A model generated the notes under the pieces. The model made no database searches and was not told the origin of the DNA. It worked only from the letters and a program-made list of their open reading frames with translations. Made by a program: the position numbers and the translations under genes. Shown here piece by piece: positions 1 to 9,278 of a DNA stretch of 64,000 nt (position 1 is the first letter of the stretch; each line of letters opens with the position of its first letter). This DNA is from Desulfobulbus sp. (GTDB lineage Bacteria; Desulfobacterota; Desulfobulbia; Desulfobulbales; Desulfobulbaceae): NCBI GenBank assembly GCA_028684915.1, contig JAQUEZ010000011.1, positions 1-64,000 on the forward strand. Reading direction: 5' to 3'.

Positions 1-392
1 AGCCAGACCGCACCGTAGGCGCAGCCTACCGCATGCTGCCACAGTTTTTTCATCACCAGGTTGATCGTCTTGTCCTTACTGGTGAAATGCTGTTTTGAGG
101 TGGCCAACAGGACAACCTTTTCAATTTCTTTCACCCCCAGACGCATGATCGCCGCCCGGACGGTTCCCACCTCATTCAATCCCCGATAAAAAGCCGAGTT
201 GGCAATTTTAAGCACCTGGGTCGACAGGGCCTGATCCGAGGTAATAATTTTTTCAATCACCTGAATGCTGGGTTCATTTTTGGCAATTTCCTGCTGGATT
301 CTGGCGGCTGCAGAATTAAACACCGGCAGGACCACCGAATCGGATTCAATAAAACGGTTAATAACATCGATAAGGGAAAGCGGGGCACTCAT
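1..392 (-). CDS. HDOD domain protein, 3' end outside window
   Basis: Only the first 130 residues are present; the gene runs off the left edge. The visible part begins MSAPLSLIDVINRF and contains the HDOD-type helical stretch with QVLKIANSAFYRG and IMRLGVKEIEKVVLL. HDOD domains are catalytically inactive relatives of HD phosphohydrolases found in bacterial signalling proteins. The ATG sits directly against the stop codon of the ATPase gene upstream (TAA at 393-395), so the two genes are probably translationally coupled and may act together, for example in pilus or secretion control. That link is inferred from position only. Confidence 0.8.
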   Translation of the reverse strand, partial: MSAPLSLIDVINRFIESDSVVLPVFNSAAARIQQEIAKNEPSIQVIEKIITSDQALSTQVLKIANSAFYRGLNEVGTVRAAIMRLGVKEIEKVVLLATSKQHFTSKDKTINLVMKKLWQHAVGCAYGAVW

Positions 393-2264
393 TTAATCAC
401 CTGAAAGGCGGCGTAGTTCGACAAAGGTACGGGGAGGACTGAAAATAGGCAGGCAGCGCAGGATCTCCTCAATGGTGGTCAGCCCTGAGCCTGCTTTAAT
501 CAGACCATCTTCCAGAAGCGTTATCAGACCGGAATGATTGATACTTATACTGCGAATTTCAAAACTTGTTTTCTGTTCGAGAATGGCTGTACGGACCCGT
601 TCATCAAGCACGAGGAGTTCAAAAACGCCTATCCGGCCCTTGTAGCCGCTCTGCTTGCACATCTTGCAGCCACGTCCTTTCTTAAAGTTAGCGCCGACAA
701 GATCGCCTAAACCGCAACGCAACCGCTGCAGCTGCATCGGCGTTGGTTTGGTATCAACCGCGCAGTGCGGACAAACTCGCCGGAGCAGACGTTGGGCCAA
801 GACGCTGACCACGGTGGAGGAGACCAGGAAGGGGGCAATATCCATATTGAGCAACCGAATCAGGCCGCCGATACTGTCCTCGGTGTGAAAGGTGGAAAGC
901 ACCTTATGGCCGGTGAGAGCCGCTTGTACCGCCACCTCGGCGGAGTAGGTGTCGCGAATCTCTCCGATAACGATAACATCCGGGTCCTGACGAACGATAT
1001 GGCGCAGGGTCTCCTCAAAGGTAAGATCTATTTTGGGATCGATCGAGCACTGGGACACCCCATCGATCACGTATTCCACAGGCTCCTCGGCGGTAACAAT
1101 ACTAACCTGAGGCCCTTTAAGGGTATGGATGCAACTATAAATTGTGGACGTTTTTCCCGAACCGGTCGGCCCGGTGACCAGGACAACTCCGCTGGGCTGG
1201 TAGACCGCATCCTCAAGAAAACGGGTCAGCATCCGCGGGGAGAGGCCAATGGACTGAAGATCAAAAAGCTCCTGCTTCCGGTTAAGGAGACGGAGCACTA
1301 TCTTCTCTCCGTGGATGGTGACAAAAAAAGACACCCGCAGGTCAAGTTGGCCCTCATCATAGTCGAACATGATGCGGCCTCCCTGATGGCGCCGCTTTTC
1401 GGTGATATCGGCCTTGCAAAGGATCTTAATCCGGCTAGTGAGCGCGGGTATGAGTTCCCTCGGGTAGTCCTTGAAATGGTTGAGCACCCCATCCTCACGA
1501 AACCGCACCTGAAGCCTGTCCTCCATGGGTTCGATATGGATGTCGCTGGCACCGTTCTGAACAGCCCCGAGGATGATCGAGTTGACCGTGCCAACCACAG
1601 TGTTGGTATCCACGGCAAGGGCCTGACCACTTTTTTTCTCGGCGAGTAAATCCAGGGTCTTGCCAATGCTCCGGCTCTGGGCAATGAGCGGAACAATGTT
1701 TTCGCCAAAAAACCGCCGGGCCGTCTGCAGGGCTTCCTGATCGAGCGGATCGGCAAAGGCCACCCGTACAGTACCGTCATCGGTCTTGATCGGAATGAAG
1801 GCATGGGTGGCCATCAAGGTTTTGGAAAGTTTATCGCACCTAGGCCGGTCGATATTGTTGAGTGCCGGTTCGATAAAGGGATAGCCCATCTGGATCGAGA
1901 GCACTTCGATAAAGGCCTGTTCTTCGATGAAGTTATGGCGAACAAGTACCTGCCCCAGTTTCTCCTGGGTATCGCTTTCTTTCTGCAGACGAATGGCAGA
2001 CTCCAGATCCTCAGGGGAAATATGCCCCAACTCGACCAGAAGATCACCGATACGGATTGGCGAGGTCGCTGTCCGCAGGACCTCCTTAACATCTTGATCG
2101 GTGATGAATTTGAGATCTCTGAGAATCTTGAGCAGCGGCTGATAGCTGCTGAGCTTGGAGCAAACCCGCTCGGCATGCTCTACCTGGGTGACGTTTACCC
2201 GCTTACCTTCGAGCAACAGGCGAATAATGGTACTGTAGATTTTTTCTTCGGGGGGTGGAGACAT
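393..2264 (-). CDS. GspE/PilB/MshE-family secretion or pilus assembly ATPase
   Basis: This is a hexameric traffic ATPase that powers pseudopilus or type IV pilus assembly at the inner membrane. The 623-residue protein has N-terminal MshEN-like segments (about residues 60-200), a Walker A GPTGSGKTS near residue 365, an Asp box AEEPVEY, Walker B DPDVIVIGEIRD, a His box STFHTED, and a tetracysteine zinc site formed by CPHC near 498 and CKMC near 533. I chose the ATG at 2264, preceded by AGGA at good spacing, over a TTG at 2300. No pilin or secretin genes are visible nearby, so whether it serves type II secretion, type IV pili or MSHA pili cannot be decided. MshEN domains in relatives bind c-di-GMP. 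Confidence 0.9.
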   Translation of the reverse strand: MSPPPEEKIYSTIIRLLLEGKRVNVTQVEHAERVCSKLSSYQPLLKILRDLKFITDQDVKEVLRTATSPIRIGDLLVELGHISPEDLESAIRLQKESDTQEKLGQVLVRHNFIEEQAFIEVLSIQMGYPFIEPALNNIDRPRCDKLSKTLMATHAFIPIKTDDGTVRVAFADPLDQEALQTARRFFGENIVPLIAQSRSIGKTLDLLAEKKSGQALAVDTNTVVGTVNSIILGAVQNGASDIHIEPMEDRLQVRFREDGVLNHFKDYPRELIPALTSRIKILCKADITEKRRHQGGRIMFDYDEGQLDLRVSFFVTIHGEKIVLRLLNRKQELFDLQSIGLSPRMLTRFLEDAVYQPSGVVLVTGPTGSGKTSTIYSCIHTLKGPQVSIVTAEEPVEYVIDGVSQCSIDPKIDLTFEETLRHIVRQDPDVIVIGEIRDTYSAEVAVQAALTGHKVLSTFHTEDSIGGLIRLLNMDIAPFLVSSTVVSVLAQRLLRRVCPHCAVDTKPTPMQLQRLRCGLGDLVGANFKKGRGCKMCKQSGYKGRIGVFELLVLDERVRTAILEQKTSFEIRSISINHSGLITLLEDGLIKAGSGLTTIEEILRCLPIFSPPRTFVELRRLSGD

Positions 2265-2498
2265 GGCTAAATTCCTGGGGCGCCTCTTCCTTGGTGTCAA
2301 TCCGGCACGTCAAGACGAGCCTTTCCTCTGCTCATTCAGTATACGGGGGGAGCAAGAGCGGTTCAAGCTATTCATTCCCTCTATCCATTTTTAATAATTA
2401 CATTTTTATCCATTATCCAAGAAGAACGGGCTCAATTTCACCTGCAAACGCGACACTGCTTGAGACAAAACAGGGGTTTTCCCTTAGCCATTCCACGA

Positions 2499-2663
2499 CA
2501 ATTTGGCCCCTTCGTCCAACTCAACAGTCGTAAGCGATCACGGGGCACCGAATCTGCGGTGTTATCGGCCTGTTTACGTACAGGTGTAGGCTGCACAGGC
2601 CGATGCCTTGCACCTCCGGCACCCTGCAATCGCTTACCGGTTCGTTGGTAAACGGTGCCATTG
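2499..2663. ncRNA. Candidate structured RNA in the fumC/ATPase intergenic gap
   Basis: The gap from 2265 to 2681 has no convincing gene but holds one long nested inverted repeat. Outer arms CAATTTGGCCCC (2499) and GGTGCCATTG (2654) pair with one bulge. Next come CCAAC (2516) with GTTGG (2644), then GTAAGCGAT (2530) with ATCGCTTAC (2629), then ATCGGCCTGT (2564) with ACAGGCCGAT (2595). The result is a rod of about 165 nt with an internal bubble and a terminal loop. That overall shape and size recall 6S RNA, but I cannot match the 6S consensus. Either strand could be transcribed. It could also be an elaborate fumC transcript end, although no T-tract is seen. Confidence 0.35.
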
Positions 2664-2681
2664 GGGTTCCCCCGTGATCGG

Positions 2682-4085
2682 TTACCAACAATCTATCTGA
2701 CCGGAACCAACCATGGCCTCCGGACGAACCATGCGATCAAATGCCTCCTCTGTCAGCAACCCAAGGGCCACGGCAGCCTCCTTGAGCGACAAATGCTCGG
2801 TATGGGCTTTTTTGGCAATGGCGGCGGCCTGCTCATAGCCGATATAAGGATTGAGCGCAGTCACCAACATAAGTGAGTTACGCAGATGCTTATCGATCTG
2901 CTCCGGGATTGGTGCCAAGCCGACAATGCAATGGCGATGAAAGGAATCGATACCATCCACCAACAACGAAACCGACTGGAGAAAATTGTAGATGATCACC
3001 GGCTTGAACACGTTAAGCTCAAAGTTGCCCTGGCTTGCAGCAAAACCGATGGTGCTGTCGTTGCCGAAAACCTGGCAAGCAACCATAGTCACCGCCTCCG
3101 CCTGAGTTGGATTGACCTTTCCCGGCATGATGGAGCTGCCCGGTTCATTGGCCGGTATGGCGATTTCTCCGAGGCCGCACCGAGGACCACTGGCCAGCCA
3201 GCGCACGTCATTGGCGATTTTCATCATATTGGCAGCCAGGGCTTTGATGGCGCCGTGGGCAAAAACCAACTGATCATGGCCGGTGAGCCCGTGGAACTTG
3301 TTGCTGAGTGCATAAAAAACCTTTCCGGTCACGCCGCTGAGTTCTGCGGCCACTGCCTCGCCAAATTCCTCGGGGGCATTAAGCCCGGTACCCACCGCCG
3401 TACCGCCTACGGCGAGGAAGCGTAACTGGTCCATCCCCTGACGCAGTTGCTCGATATTGCTCCCTAGCATCGCGGCCCAGCCGCTGATCTCCTGCCCCAG
3501 AGTAAGCGGGGTGGCGTCTTGAAGATGGGTGCGGCCAATCTTCACAATTCTCTTATAGTCTGCAGCCATTTGGCAAAACCTCTGTCGCAGGGATTCCACA
3601 ACTGGGAGCAGTCGATCCTCCAGGGCAAAAAATGCGGCCACATGCATGGCAGAAGGAAAGATATCATTGGAACTCTGCGACATATTGACATGATCGTTGG
3701 GGTGAACCGGCCGGGGAGGCTCAAGAGTCCCTTGAGCCAGGATAGCGGCCCTGTTGGCAAGCACCTCATTGACGTTCATGTTGGTTTGGGTACCGCTGCC
3801 GGTCTGCCACACCGACAGCGGGAATTCTTCTCCGTACGCTCCGCTGAGGATATCATCGCAGGCGCGGACAATGAGATCACGCAACTCCAGGGGCAGTTTA
3901 CCGACCCGATGGTTGACCTGCGCACAGGCCCGTTTCAACCGCACCAACCCATAGACCAGTTCAAGCGGCATCCGCTCCTCGCCGATAGAAAAATTGCGGC
4001 GACTGCGTTCGGTCTGGGCACCCCAAAGCCGATGCGCCGCCACTTCGATTTCGCCCATGGTATCGTGTTCAAGACGGTGACTCAT
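2682..4085 (-). CDS. fumC: Class II fumarate hydratase
   Basis: This enzyme interconverts fumarate and L-malate in the citric acid cycle in the cytoplasm. At 467 residues the length is normal for the oxygen-stable, iron-free class II enzyme. The superfamily signature [11 protein letters not shown] lies near residue 318, and the conserved [13 protein letters not shown] and SSNDIFPS motifs are intact. The ATG at 4085 has a strong AGGAGG at good spacing. It is a single gene; the downstream gap carries the candidate structured RNA. Confidence 0.97.
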   Translation of the reverse strand: MSHRLEHDTMGEIEVAAHRLWGAQTERSRRNFSIGEERMPLELVYGLVRLKRACAQVNHRVGKLPLELRDLIVRACDDILSGAYGEEFPLSVWQTGSGTQTNMNVNEVLANRAAILAQGTLEPPRPVHPNDHVNMSQSSNDIFPSAMHVAAFFALEDRLLPVVESLRQRFCQMAADYKRIVKIGRTHLQDATPLTLGQEISGWAAMLGSNIEQLRQGMDQLRFLAVGGTAVGTGLNAPEEFGEAVAAELSGVTGKVFYALSNKFHGLTGHDQLVFAHGAIKALAANMMKIANDVRWLASGPRCGLGEIAIPANEPGSSIMPGKVNPTQAEAVTMVACQVFGNDSTIGFAASQGNFELNVFKPVIIYNFLQSVSLLVDGIDSFHRHCIVGLAPIPEQIDKHLRNSLMLVTALNPYIGYEQAAAIAKKAHTEHLSLKEAAVALGLLTEEAFDRMVRPEAMVGSGQIDCW

Positions 4086-4227
4086 ATGTTTTCCTCCTGG
4101 AGCCTAAAAGAATGTTGACGGCGATCCGGTCGCGTTCTTTCCCGGAGTGGTCATTGCTTCTCCGGGTAATTGGGTATATGACGGATATATATTCTTTTTT
4201 AACAACCTCCCCCGCACCCGACAAGAC

Positions 4228-5154
4228 ATGGAAGAACAGGCCCAAGAAAAAAACAGCGCCCAACGCCGCCAGCAGAGTATGCTCGCGGTCCAGATTGGCC
4301 TCGCGGCGAACACCCTCCTGGCCGTACTCAAGGCAACGGTGGGTGTTATCGGTAACAGTCCGGCCTTGCTTGCCGACGGCATCAACTCAACCTCGGATGT
4401 GGCCTACGGCATCGTGGTCAGCATTTTTGTCCGCCTCTCCGGCAAACCGGCGGACCGGGAACATCCCTATGGTCATGATCAGTTGGAAAGCGTGGCTGCG
4501 GTGGTGGTTGGCGCCTTTGTCATCACCACCGCTATTGCTATCTTCTGGAACTCGGTGGACAGCGTCTGGACCTTGTTTACCCAAAAAGAACAAACGGAAG
4601 GCGCCAGCCTAACCGCCCTGTGGATCGCCTTTTTCGCCATTGTCCTTAAAATCGGGCTCAGCCTCTGGACCTATGCGCAAAGCCGCAAGACCCAAAATTC
4701 GGCGGTTTTAGCCCTGGCCCAGGATCACCGCAACGACATCTTTGCATCATCCGCGGCGGCTATCGGTATCATCTTCGGGCGTTGGGGCTTCCCCTGGGTG
4801 GATCCCCTAGCCGGCGCGGTGGTATCGATGATCATCCTCCATACCGGAGTGGAAATTCTGCGCTCGGCCACGAATGATCTCATGGATACCCTACCCGGAC
4901 GGGAGTTGGCCCAGGAAATTAAATCGGCATTGTGGGATGTGTATGGAGTGAAGGCGATCGAGGAGGTACATGCCCACCGATTCGGCCCCTACCTAATGAT
5001 CAATCTCACTATCGGTGTAGACGGGGCTATCAGCGTGGCCGCCGGTGATCGGATTGCTACCGAGGTGGAAAAAACGTTGCTGGCGCAGATCGAATTCCTC
5101 CGTCGGGTCTATGTCCATTACCACCCGGTCGGAAGCGACGACGAGAGCCGTTAA
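4228..5154 (+). CDS. Cation diffusion facilitator (FieF-like) metal efflux transporter
   Basis: This is a proton-coupled exporter of divalent metals (Zn, Fe, Mn or Co) in the inner membrane. The 308-residue protein has about six hydrophobic segments, the metal-site motifs LLADGINSTSDV and HPYGHDQLES in the first half, ALAQDHRND in the second transport helix pair, and a C-terminal cytoplasmic domain ending in VHYHPVGSDDESR. The ATG at 4228 lacks a clear ribosome site; a GTG at 4147 would add 27 residues with no family support. Its last codons lie inside a 114-bp sequence that recurs at 7453, where a broken second copy of this gene's end is found. Confidence 0.88.
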   Translation: MEEQAQEKNSAQRRQQSMLAVQIGLAANTLLAVLKATVGVIGNSPALLADGINSTSDVAYGIVVSIFVRLSGKPADREHPYGHDQLESVAAVVVGAFVITTAIAIFWNSVDSVWTLFTQKEQTEGASLTALWIAFFAIVLKIGLSLWTYAQSRKTQNSAVLALAQDHRNDIFASSAAAIGIIFGRWGFPWVDPLAGAVVSMIILHTGVEILRSATNDLMDTLPGRELAQEIKSALWDVYGVKAIEEVHAHRFGPYLMINLTIGVDGAISVAAGDRIATEVEKTLLAQIEFLRRVYVHYHPVGSDDESR

Positions 5155-5229
5155 GGCTGAACACCTTGCCCCAAAAAGAGAAAGCTCACATGGTATGGCT
5201 TTCCACCCGATTGCGGCCCCCATCCTTGG
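5116..5229. repeat. 114-bp exact direct repeat, copy 1
   Basis: This segment is identical to 7453-7566. It spans the last codons and stop of the CDF gene, a short spacer, and the reverse-strand final codons of a GGDEF gene. Sequence on the CDF side of the repeat continues as a diverged match (about four-fifths identical over 60 bp), and on the GGDEF side it degrades after about 35 bp. The two copies thus mark a duplicated convergent gene junction. Confidence 0.9.
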
Positions 5230-5290
5230 GCAAAAGACAGGGCTTGATCGGCCTTATGGGGTGAATAATCCGCCACTGAAAGGATAGGAT
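5186..5290 (-). pseudogene. 3' remnant of a GGDEF gene
   Basis: Read on the minus strand the segment ends KDGGRNRVESHTM, exactly the C-terminus of the intact GGDEF protein at 7523-8965. Upstream the match fades through a GGGCTTGATCGGCC stretch and then jumps to sequence matching about 35 bp further inside the intact gene, as if a piece between two GATCGGCC-like copies was deleted. No GGDEF domain remains. This is a decayed second copy of the gene end. Confidence 0.7.
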
Positions 5291-6092
5291 TCCCTCTAAA
5301 GACAAGATCTTCCCGGCAATAATCACCGCCTGCACGAAGCCGGTGCTCTGCACGCCCTTTCCCGAAACCCGTCCGGCGTTGGCCAAATCGTGCGACTGCC
5401 GCCTGATTCGGGAACGCAGAGGATCGTTGTTCGCTTTCAAGGAATTTGGCCGAAAACAGTGGGCGATGAAGATCTGATTTAAATAAATGGGCACCGTGAT
5501 GTTTCTCGCGGTGGCAAAACTGTTTTTCCTCATATTCGGGACAACCGCACAGGATATGCGGCCAGGGAGAAGGCGGTTTATGAATATTTTTATTCTTCTA
5601 TTTCAGTGACATACCTATTACTGGCCACACATGCGGATTTGGTGTCCGCCATCCTCTGTTGCCTCTCTCCAATGCAGCGCATCACGCGGGTATTTGCAGG
5701 CCATACGCAGACACATCCCGGCATCAACCACTCAGTGGCCTTTGAATTCCGGGAATCAGGAATTGCACTCTCTTGAAAATGACAGCTTTTCAGTAAGATA
5801 GGGTCTACTCCAGATTTTACGAAAAATATCCTTAGAATATGCATCCATCCATACACACCCTCTTGCCAAAAAAAAATAGGCATTTTTTGTGATGCGAGTT
5901 AATTATTTCACAATAACAGCCAATTGCAAGCTTACCATTTCTTTATATTAGAAGGACAGAAATTTGCAAAGATTCAGGTGTGAAATAGCGTATTCTTGCA
6001 GGGCCAGCCTTCTTTGGTTGTCGAACATCTATTGCAGAACTGTTCGATGTTTATTTTTCCCAATAACCTCATTCTTTTAAAAAAACACGACT
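5291..6092. other. Long intergenic region without a supported gene
   Basis: Several short open frames occur on both strands (for example minus strand 5590-5883) but they show no recognisable motif, no good ribosome site and no codon pattern like the neighbours. The left part is probably debris of the duplicated GGDEF gene. The right part (from about 5880) becomes AT-rich and is likely the promoter region of the PEP-CTERM gene. Confidence 0.5.
5953..5968 (+). promoter_or_regulatory. Possible sigma-54 (-24/-12) promoter
   Basis: AGGACAGAAATTTGCA has the GG and GC dinucleotides exactly ten bases apart, as in the RpoN consensus TGGCAC-N5-TTGCW, and a full TTGCA half. The -24 half is poor beyond GG. 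PEP-CTERM genes in other bacteria are often driven by RpoN with the PrsR regulator, which makes the site plausible, but the match alone is weak. Confidence 0.25.
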
Positions 6093-7142
6093 ATGAAAAA
6101 AACATTGATGTTCCTTGCTGTAACCGCACAGCTTTTTGCTGCGCCGGTTTGGGCCGCTCCCTTGTCATCCTTGGAAATTCTCCAACAATTTAACTTGGTT
6201 GTTCTGGGGGACGCTACGTCCTCTTCGCATGTTGATGGACGGGCTTATATCGGCGGCGATTTATCGGGTGGGGAGTATACCGCGCATCCTGGCGACACGC
6301 CAACTTCCGACTATGCGGGGTTGACCGTGGGGGGCAATGCGACAGGGATAACAGCACTTAATAAGGGCGCGGTGATTGGAAAGGATCTGCGTTACTCAGG
6401 AATTAATAATGGTGGAAGCGCCGTAGTATTGGGCGATACGTCAGAGACTTCGTTTAGTAATAATTATTATGTTGGTGGAAGTGTTGGTGAAGGGGTTACA
6501 AATGGCACACGGGTAGACTCTTTAGACAATTCTGAGATAAAGACCATTGCGGCAGCGGCCACTTCGACTAATTTCAAAGTGACGCTGAGTGAATTATCTA
6601 CGGATCTTTCTGAACTAACAAAAAACAGCGAATATACCGCCACTGACACTTTCATTTTTAATGTTTCAGATACGGCCAAAGATGATGGGATTGCGGTATT
6701 TGATATATCCGACAGCACAGTTTTCAGTAAAGAATTATATTTTACTGGAACCGAAGGTGTATCGACAATTATTATTAACTGCAGCCTATCAGATACTGAT
6801 ATTCCAATTGCAATAAATTTCGCCAACAATGGTGCCTATGACGATCCTGATAATGTGGATAATAAAATTATCTGGAATTTCTACAAAGCAGAGAGCTTGA
6901 CTATTACGAGCCAGTTTCGTGGAAGCATTTTGGCTGTCGAGGCCGAGCTCACAAACTCTGCCAATATTGAGGGCGGTGTATACGTCGAATCATTGGACCA
7001 AAGGGCAGAAATTCATCTACAATCCTTCACCGGGGAAATACCCGTGAGCAGAGCCGCACCCGTTCCCGAACCGGCCACCATGCTGTTGTTTGGAACCGGT
7101 CTGGCCTGTCTGGCAGCCACCGGCCGAAAAATACGAAGGTAA
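6093..7142 (+). CDS. PEP-CTERM sorted exported protein with choice-of-anchor A domain
   Basis: The 349-residue protein starts with a clear signal peptide (MKKTLMFLAVTAQLF, cleavage after VWA). The body, from LEILQQFNLVVLGDATSSS onward, matches the choice-of-anchor A domain, a Gly/Asn-rich beta-type domain of secreted proteins. It ends with a PEP-CTERM signal: VPEPATM, a hydrophobic helix, then GRKIRR. Such tails are recognised by exosortase, which processes the protein for release or attachment with exopolysaccharide. No exosortase gene is in the window. The gene lies between the two copies of the CDF/GGDEF repeat and is followed by a good terminator. Confidence 0.85.
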   Translation: MKKTLMFLAVTAQLFAAPVWAAPLSSLEILQQFNLVVLGDATSSSHVDGRAYIGGDLSGGEYTAHPGDTPTSDYAGLTVGGNATGITALNKGAVIGKDLRYSGINNGGSAVVLGDTSETSFSNNYYVGGSVGEGVTNGTRVDSLDNSEIKTIAAAATSTNFKVTLSELSTDLSELTKNSEYTATDTFIFNVSDTAKDDGIAVFDISDSTVFSKELYFTGTEGVSTIIINCSLSDTDIPIAINFANNGAYDDPDNVDNKIIWNFYKAESLTITSQFRGSILAVEAELTNSANIEGGVYVESLDQRAEIHLQSFTGEIPVSRAAPVPEPATMLLFGTGLACLAATGRKIRR

Positions 7143-7183
7143 TAAAAGACCGCCTAGCCACAGGAACACGCACAAGCACAGAA

Positions 7184-7214
7184 GCGGGGCTCTTTTCAGC
7201 CCCGCTTTTTTTAT
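7184..7214 (+). terminator. Rho-independent terminator after PEP-CTERM gene
   Basis: AGCGGGGCT and AGCCCCGCT form a 9-bp GC-rich stem with a short loop, followed by a run of seven T. It sits 40 bp after the PEP-CTERM stop codon. Confidence 0.9.
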
Positions 7215-7392
7215 TGTTCTTCGCTGCCTTGTTTTTTAGGCTATTAAACGTTAATCGAGTGCGGACGACTTACCGTAAACAGTCTTCACCCAAATACTGG
7301 TAAATGGACAGGTTCTTGCTCACCTTCCACCACGGTCGAAGAGGGGCGAGTTCCACGCATGAACAAACTGCTTCATAAAGGAGGCATCAAGA

Positions 7393-7491
7393 GCCACCGA
7401 GGTGGAAAAGACGCTGATGGCACGGATTGAATTTCTTCGCCGAGTCTATGTGCATTACCACCCGGTCGGAAGCGACGACGAGAGCCGTTAA
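7393..7491 (+). pseudogene. 3' remnant of a CDF transporter gene
   Basis: Thirty-two codons read ATEVEKTLMARIEFLRR through VHYHPVGSDDESR and a stop, matching the end of the CDF protein at 4228-5154 with two amino-acid changes (L to M and Q to R). Nothing upstream of 7393 matches the transporter. Silent changes are frequent in the first 60 bp while the last part is identical because it lies in the 114-bp repeat. This suggests an old duplication with later sequence homogenisation. Confidence 0.8.
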
Positions 7492-7566
7492 GGCTGAACA
7501 CCTTGCCCCAAAAAGAGAAAGCTCACATGGTATGGCTTTCCACCCGATTGCGGCCCCCATCCTTGG
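7453..7566. repeat. 114-bp exact direct repeat, copy 2
   Basis: This copy is identical to 5116-5229. Here the GGDEF side belongs to an intact gene and the CDF side to a fragment, the reverse of copy 1. Recombination between the two copies would delete about 2.3 kb including the PEP-CTERM gene. Confidence 0.9.
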
Positions 7567-8965
7567 CAAGATACAGCGCCTGATCGGCCAATTGCAGCAG
7601 GCTGGCTGCGGAAACAGGTTGATCAGCCTTATAGGATGAAACCCCGATACTGACCGTGACCGGCCACTGCCGTCCCTGATCGCTGAAATGGTAAGCTTCC
7701 ACCGCCGCACGAATTTTTTCACCATAGGTCAACGCCTGCTCAATACTGGCATTGGGCAAGACGACCACAAACTCCTCGCCACCGAATCGGGCCGCTAAAT
7801 CGCCTACACGGCTCTTTGCTTTTATCAACTGCCCGATGCTTTTCAGGACATAATCACCAAAGGCATGGCCGCAGGTGTCATTGACCTTTTTGAAATGATC
7901 CAGATCAAAAAAGAGGCAGCTGATATCGCTTCTACTGCGGATGGCTCGGGCAAACAATTCCTCGAACGCCTCCTGGAAAAACTGCTTGTTGCGCAGGCCG
8001 GTGAGCACATCGTTAACCGCTTTGTCGTAAAGATTACGATTCATCTCCTCCAGATTTTTCATGTGCCGACGTAGCTGGAGATGCACCTGAACCCGGGCAA
8101 GAAGTTCCTCGGCAATAAAGGGTTTGACCAAGTAGTCACTGGCCCCGGCGCGGAACATGCGTAACACGGCTTGGGGCTCTCCGGCACTGCTTAAGGAGAG
8201 CATGGGCAGATGTTCGGCCTCGGGAAACTGGCGGGCAAGATGGATAAACTCGTCGCCGCGCATAACCGGCATATCGTAATCAACAATGCAGATATCGGTC
8301 TGCACCAGGTTTTCCTTGATGAGTTCAAAGGCCTGACGGCCATTCTCCGCCTCGATAACCTGTATACCGATTCGCTCCAGGCAGGCGCACACCATCCGCC
8401 GCAGACCCGTATTATCATCCACCACCAGGGCGGTCATCCCGGAATAGGTAGATTGGGGCCGCAGGAGCTTGTTCACGGCGGCGGTGACATCCCCTTGGGA
8501 AAAAGGTTTGGAAATAAATTCCAGGCTGCCGAGGTGAAATCCACGGCTACGGTTTTCAAAGGTGTCGGTGGCGCTGACAAAAAGGATCGGGATGTGAGAA
8601 CCGGCCTGACCGACAATGCCTTCAGCCTCCCAGGACCGGATCTGCTCGCAACAGGCAAAACCGTTCATGCGGGGCATATCAATATCCAGGGTTATCAGGT
8701 CAGGTGGCTGCTGCAACCAACGTAAGGCGACCAGGGCTTCCATCCCATCGCTAAAAGTTATAACCGTAAACCCGGCCACCTCCAGTTCTTTTTGGATGAT
8801 GGTACGCATAGTGGAGCTGTCATCCACCACCATGACGGTTTGCGGGGTCGGCTTGAGCCGTTCATTCAATTGGAGTGAGGAGCCGGTTATTCCTTTCATA
8901 GCCTTGTTGTTACCTATCACGATCTCCCGGTTGCGGCCTGCGTTTGTCTGCTTATCTTTGATCAT
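7523..8965 (-). CDS. Two-receiver diguanylate cyclase (REC-REC-GGDEF)
   Basis: The predicted response regulator makes cyclic di-GMP from GTP. The 480 residues hold a first receiver domain (phospho-acceptor D94, K153), a second receiver (D229, K281) and a C-terminal GGDEF domain with the active-site GGEEF at 395-399. An RVGD at 386-389, five residues before it, is a product-inhibition I-site. The order resembles PleD, in which phosphorylation drives dimerisation and activation. No cognate kinase lies next to it. The start at 8965 has no clear ribosome site and an inner ATG at residue 23 is possible. The C-terminal codons are within the 114-bp repeat. Confidence 0.92.
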   Translation of the reverse strand: MIKDKQTNAGRNREIVIGNNKAMKGITGSSLQLNERLKPTPQTVMVVDDSSTMRTIIQKELEVAGFTVITFSDGMEALVALRWLQQPPDLITLDIDMPRMNGFACCEQIRSWEAEGIVGQAGSHIPILFVSATDTFENRSRGFHLGSLEFISKPFSQGDVTAAVNKLLRPQSTYSGMTALVVDDNTGLRRMVCACLERIGIQVIEAENGRQAFELIKENLVQTDICIVDYDMPVMRGDEFIHLARQFPEAEHLPMLSLSSAGEPQAVLRMFRAGASDYLVKPFIAEELLARVQVHLQLRRHMKNLEEMNRNLYDKAVNDVLTGLRNKQFFQEAFEELFARAIRSRSDISCLFFDLDHFKKVNDTCGHAFGDYVLKSIGQLIKAKSRVGDLAARFGGEEFVVVLPNASIEQALTYGEKIRAAVEAYHFSDQGRQWPVTVSIGVSSYKADQPVSAASLLQLADQALYLAKDGGRNRVESHTM

Positions 8966-9278
8966 TGTAGAGAAAAAGATGGTATCGGCAAAGAAAAAGA
9001 CTCCACCAAGGGCTACATTTGTCTTCCGGCGAAAAAAAGGCCGGCTAATGCGCCTTCGTTACATCACCTTGACGGTACGGCTCTGCCTTCTTCAAAAAAT
9101 CGACGCAATAATCAATTTAGATACTTTGGCAGTAAAACCAAACAACATTGAGTGACGAAGGCCAAAACGTCATTTTCTTCTTTAGGCGAGAAAAACGACT
9201 TCAAAAATCCAGTCTGCGGCTGCCGACGCTCCCCCTCGCGGTAGCCAGACCTCCATGGGGATGTAACAGGAGAATCGA
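8966..9278. other. Divergent intergenic region
   Basis: This 313-bp gap separates the diverging GGDEF and aldo/keto reductase genes. It must hold both promoters, but I cannot single out convincing -35/-10 pairs. A CAGGAG ribosome site lies just before 9279. Confidence 0.4.

Noticed and set aside
765..1649. 294-codon plus-strand frame inside the GspE/PilB-type ATPase gene
   Set aside because: It lies wholly antisense to a gene with full motifs, and its sequence has no family features; it is a shadow of codon bias on the other strand.
2461..2500. Promoter TTGAGA-N17-CTTAGC before the candidate RNA
   Set aside because: The -35 half fits but the -10 half has only two consensus bases, so it is not reported as a feature.
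5590..5883. 97-codon minus-strand frame before the PEP-CTERM gene
   Set aside because: No ribosome site, no recognisable motif and odd composition; probably debris of the duplicated region.
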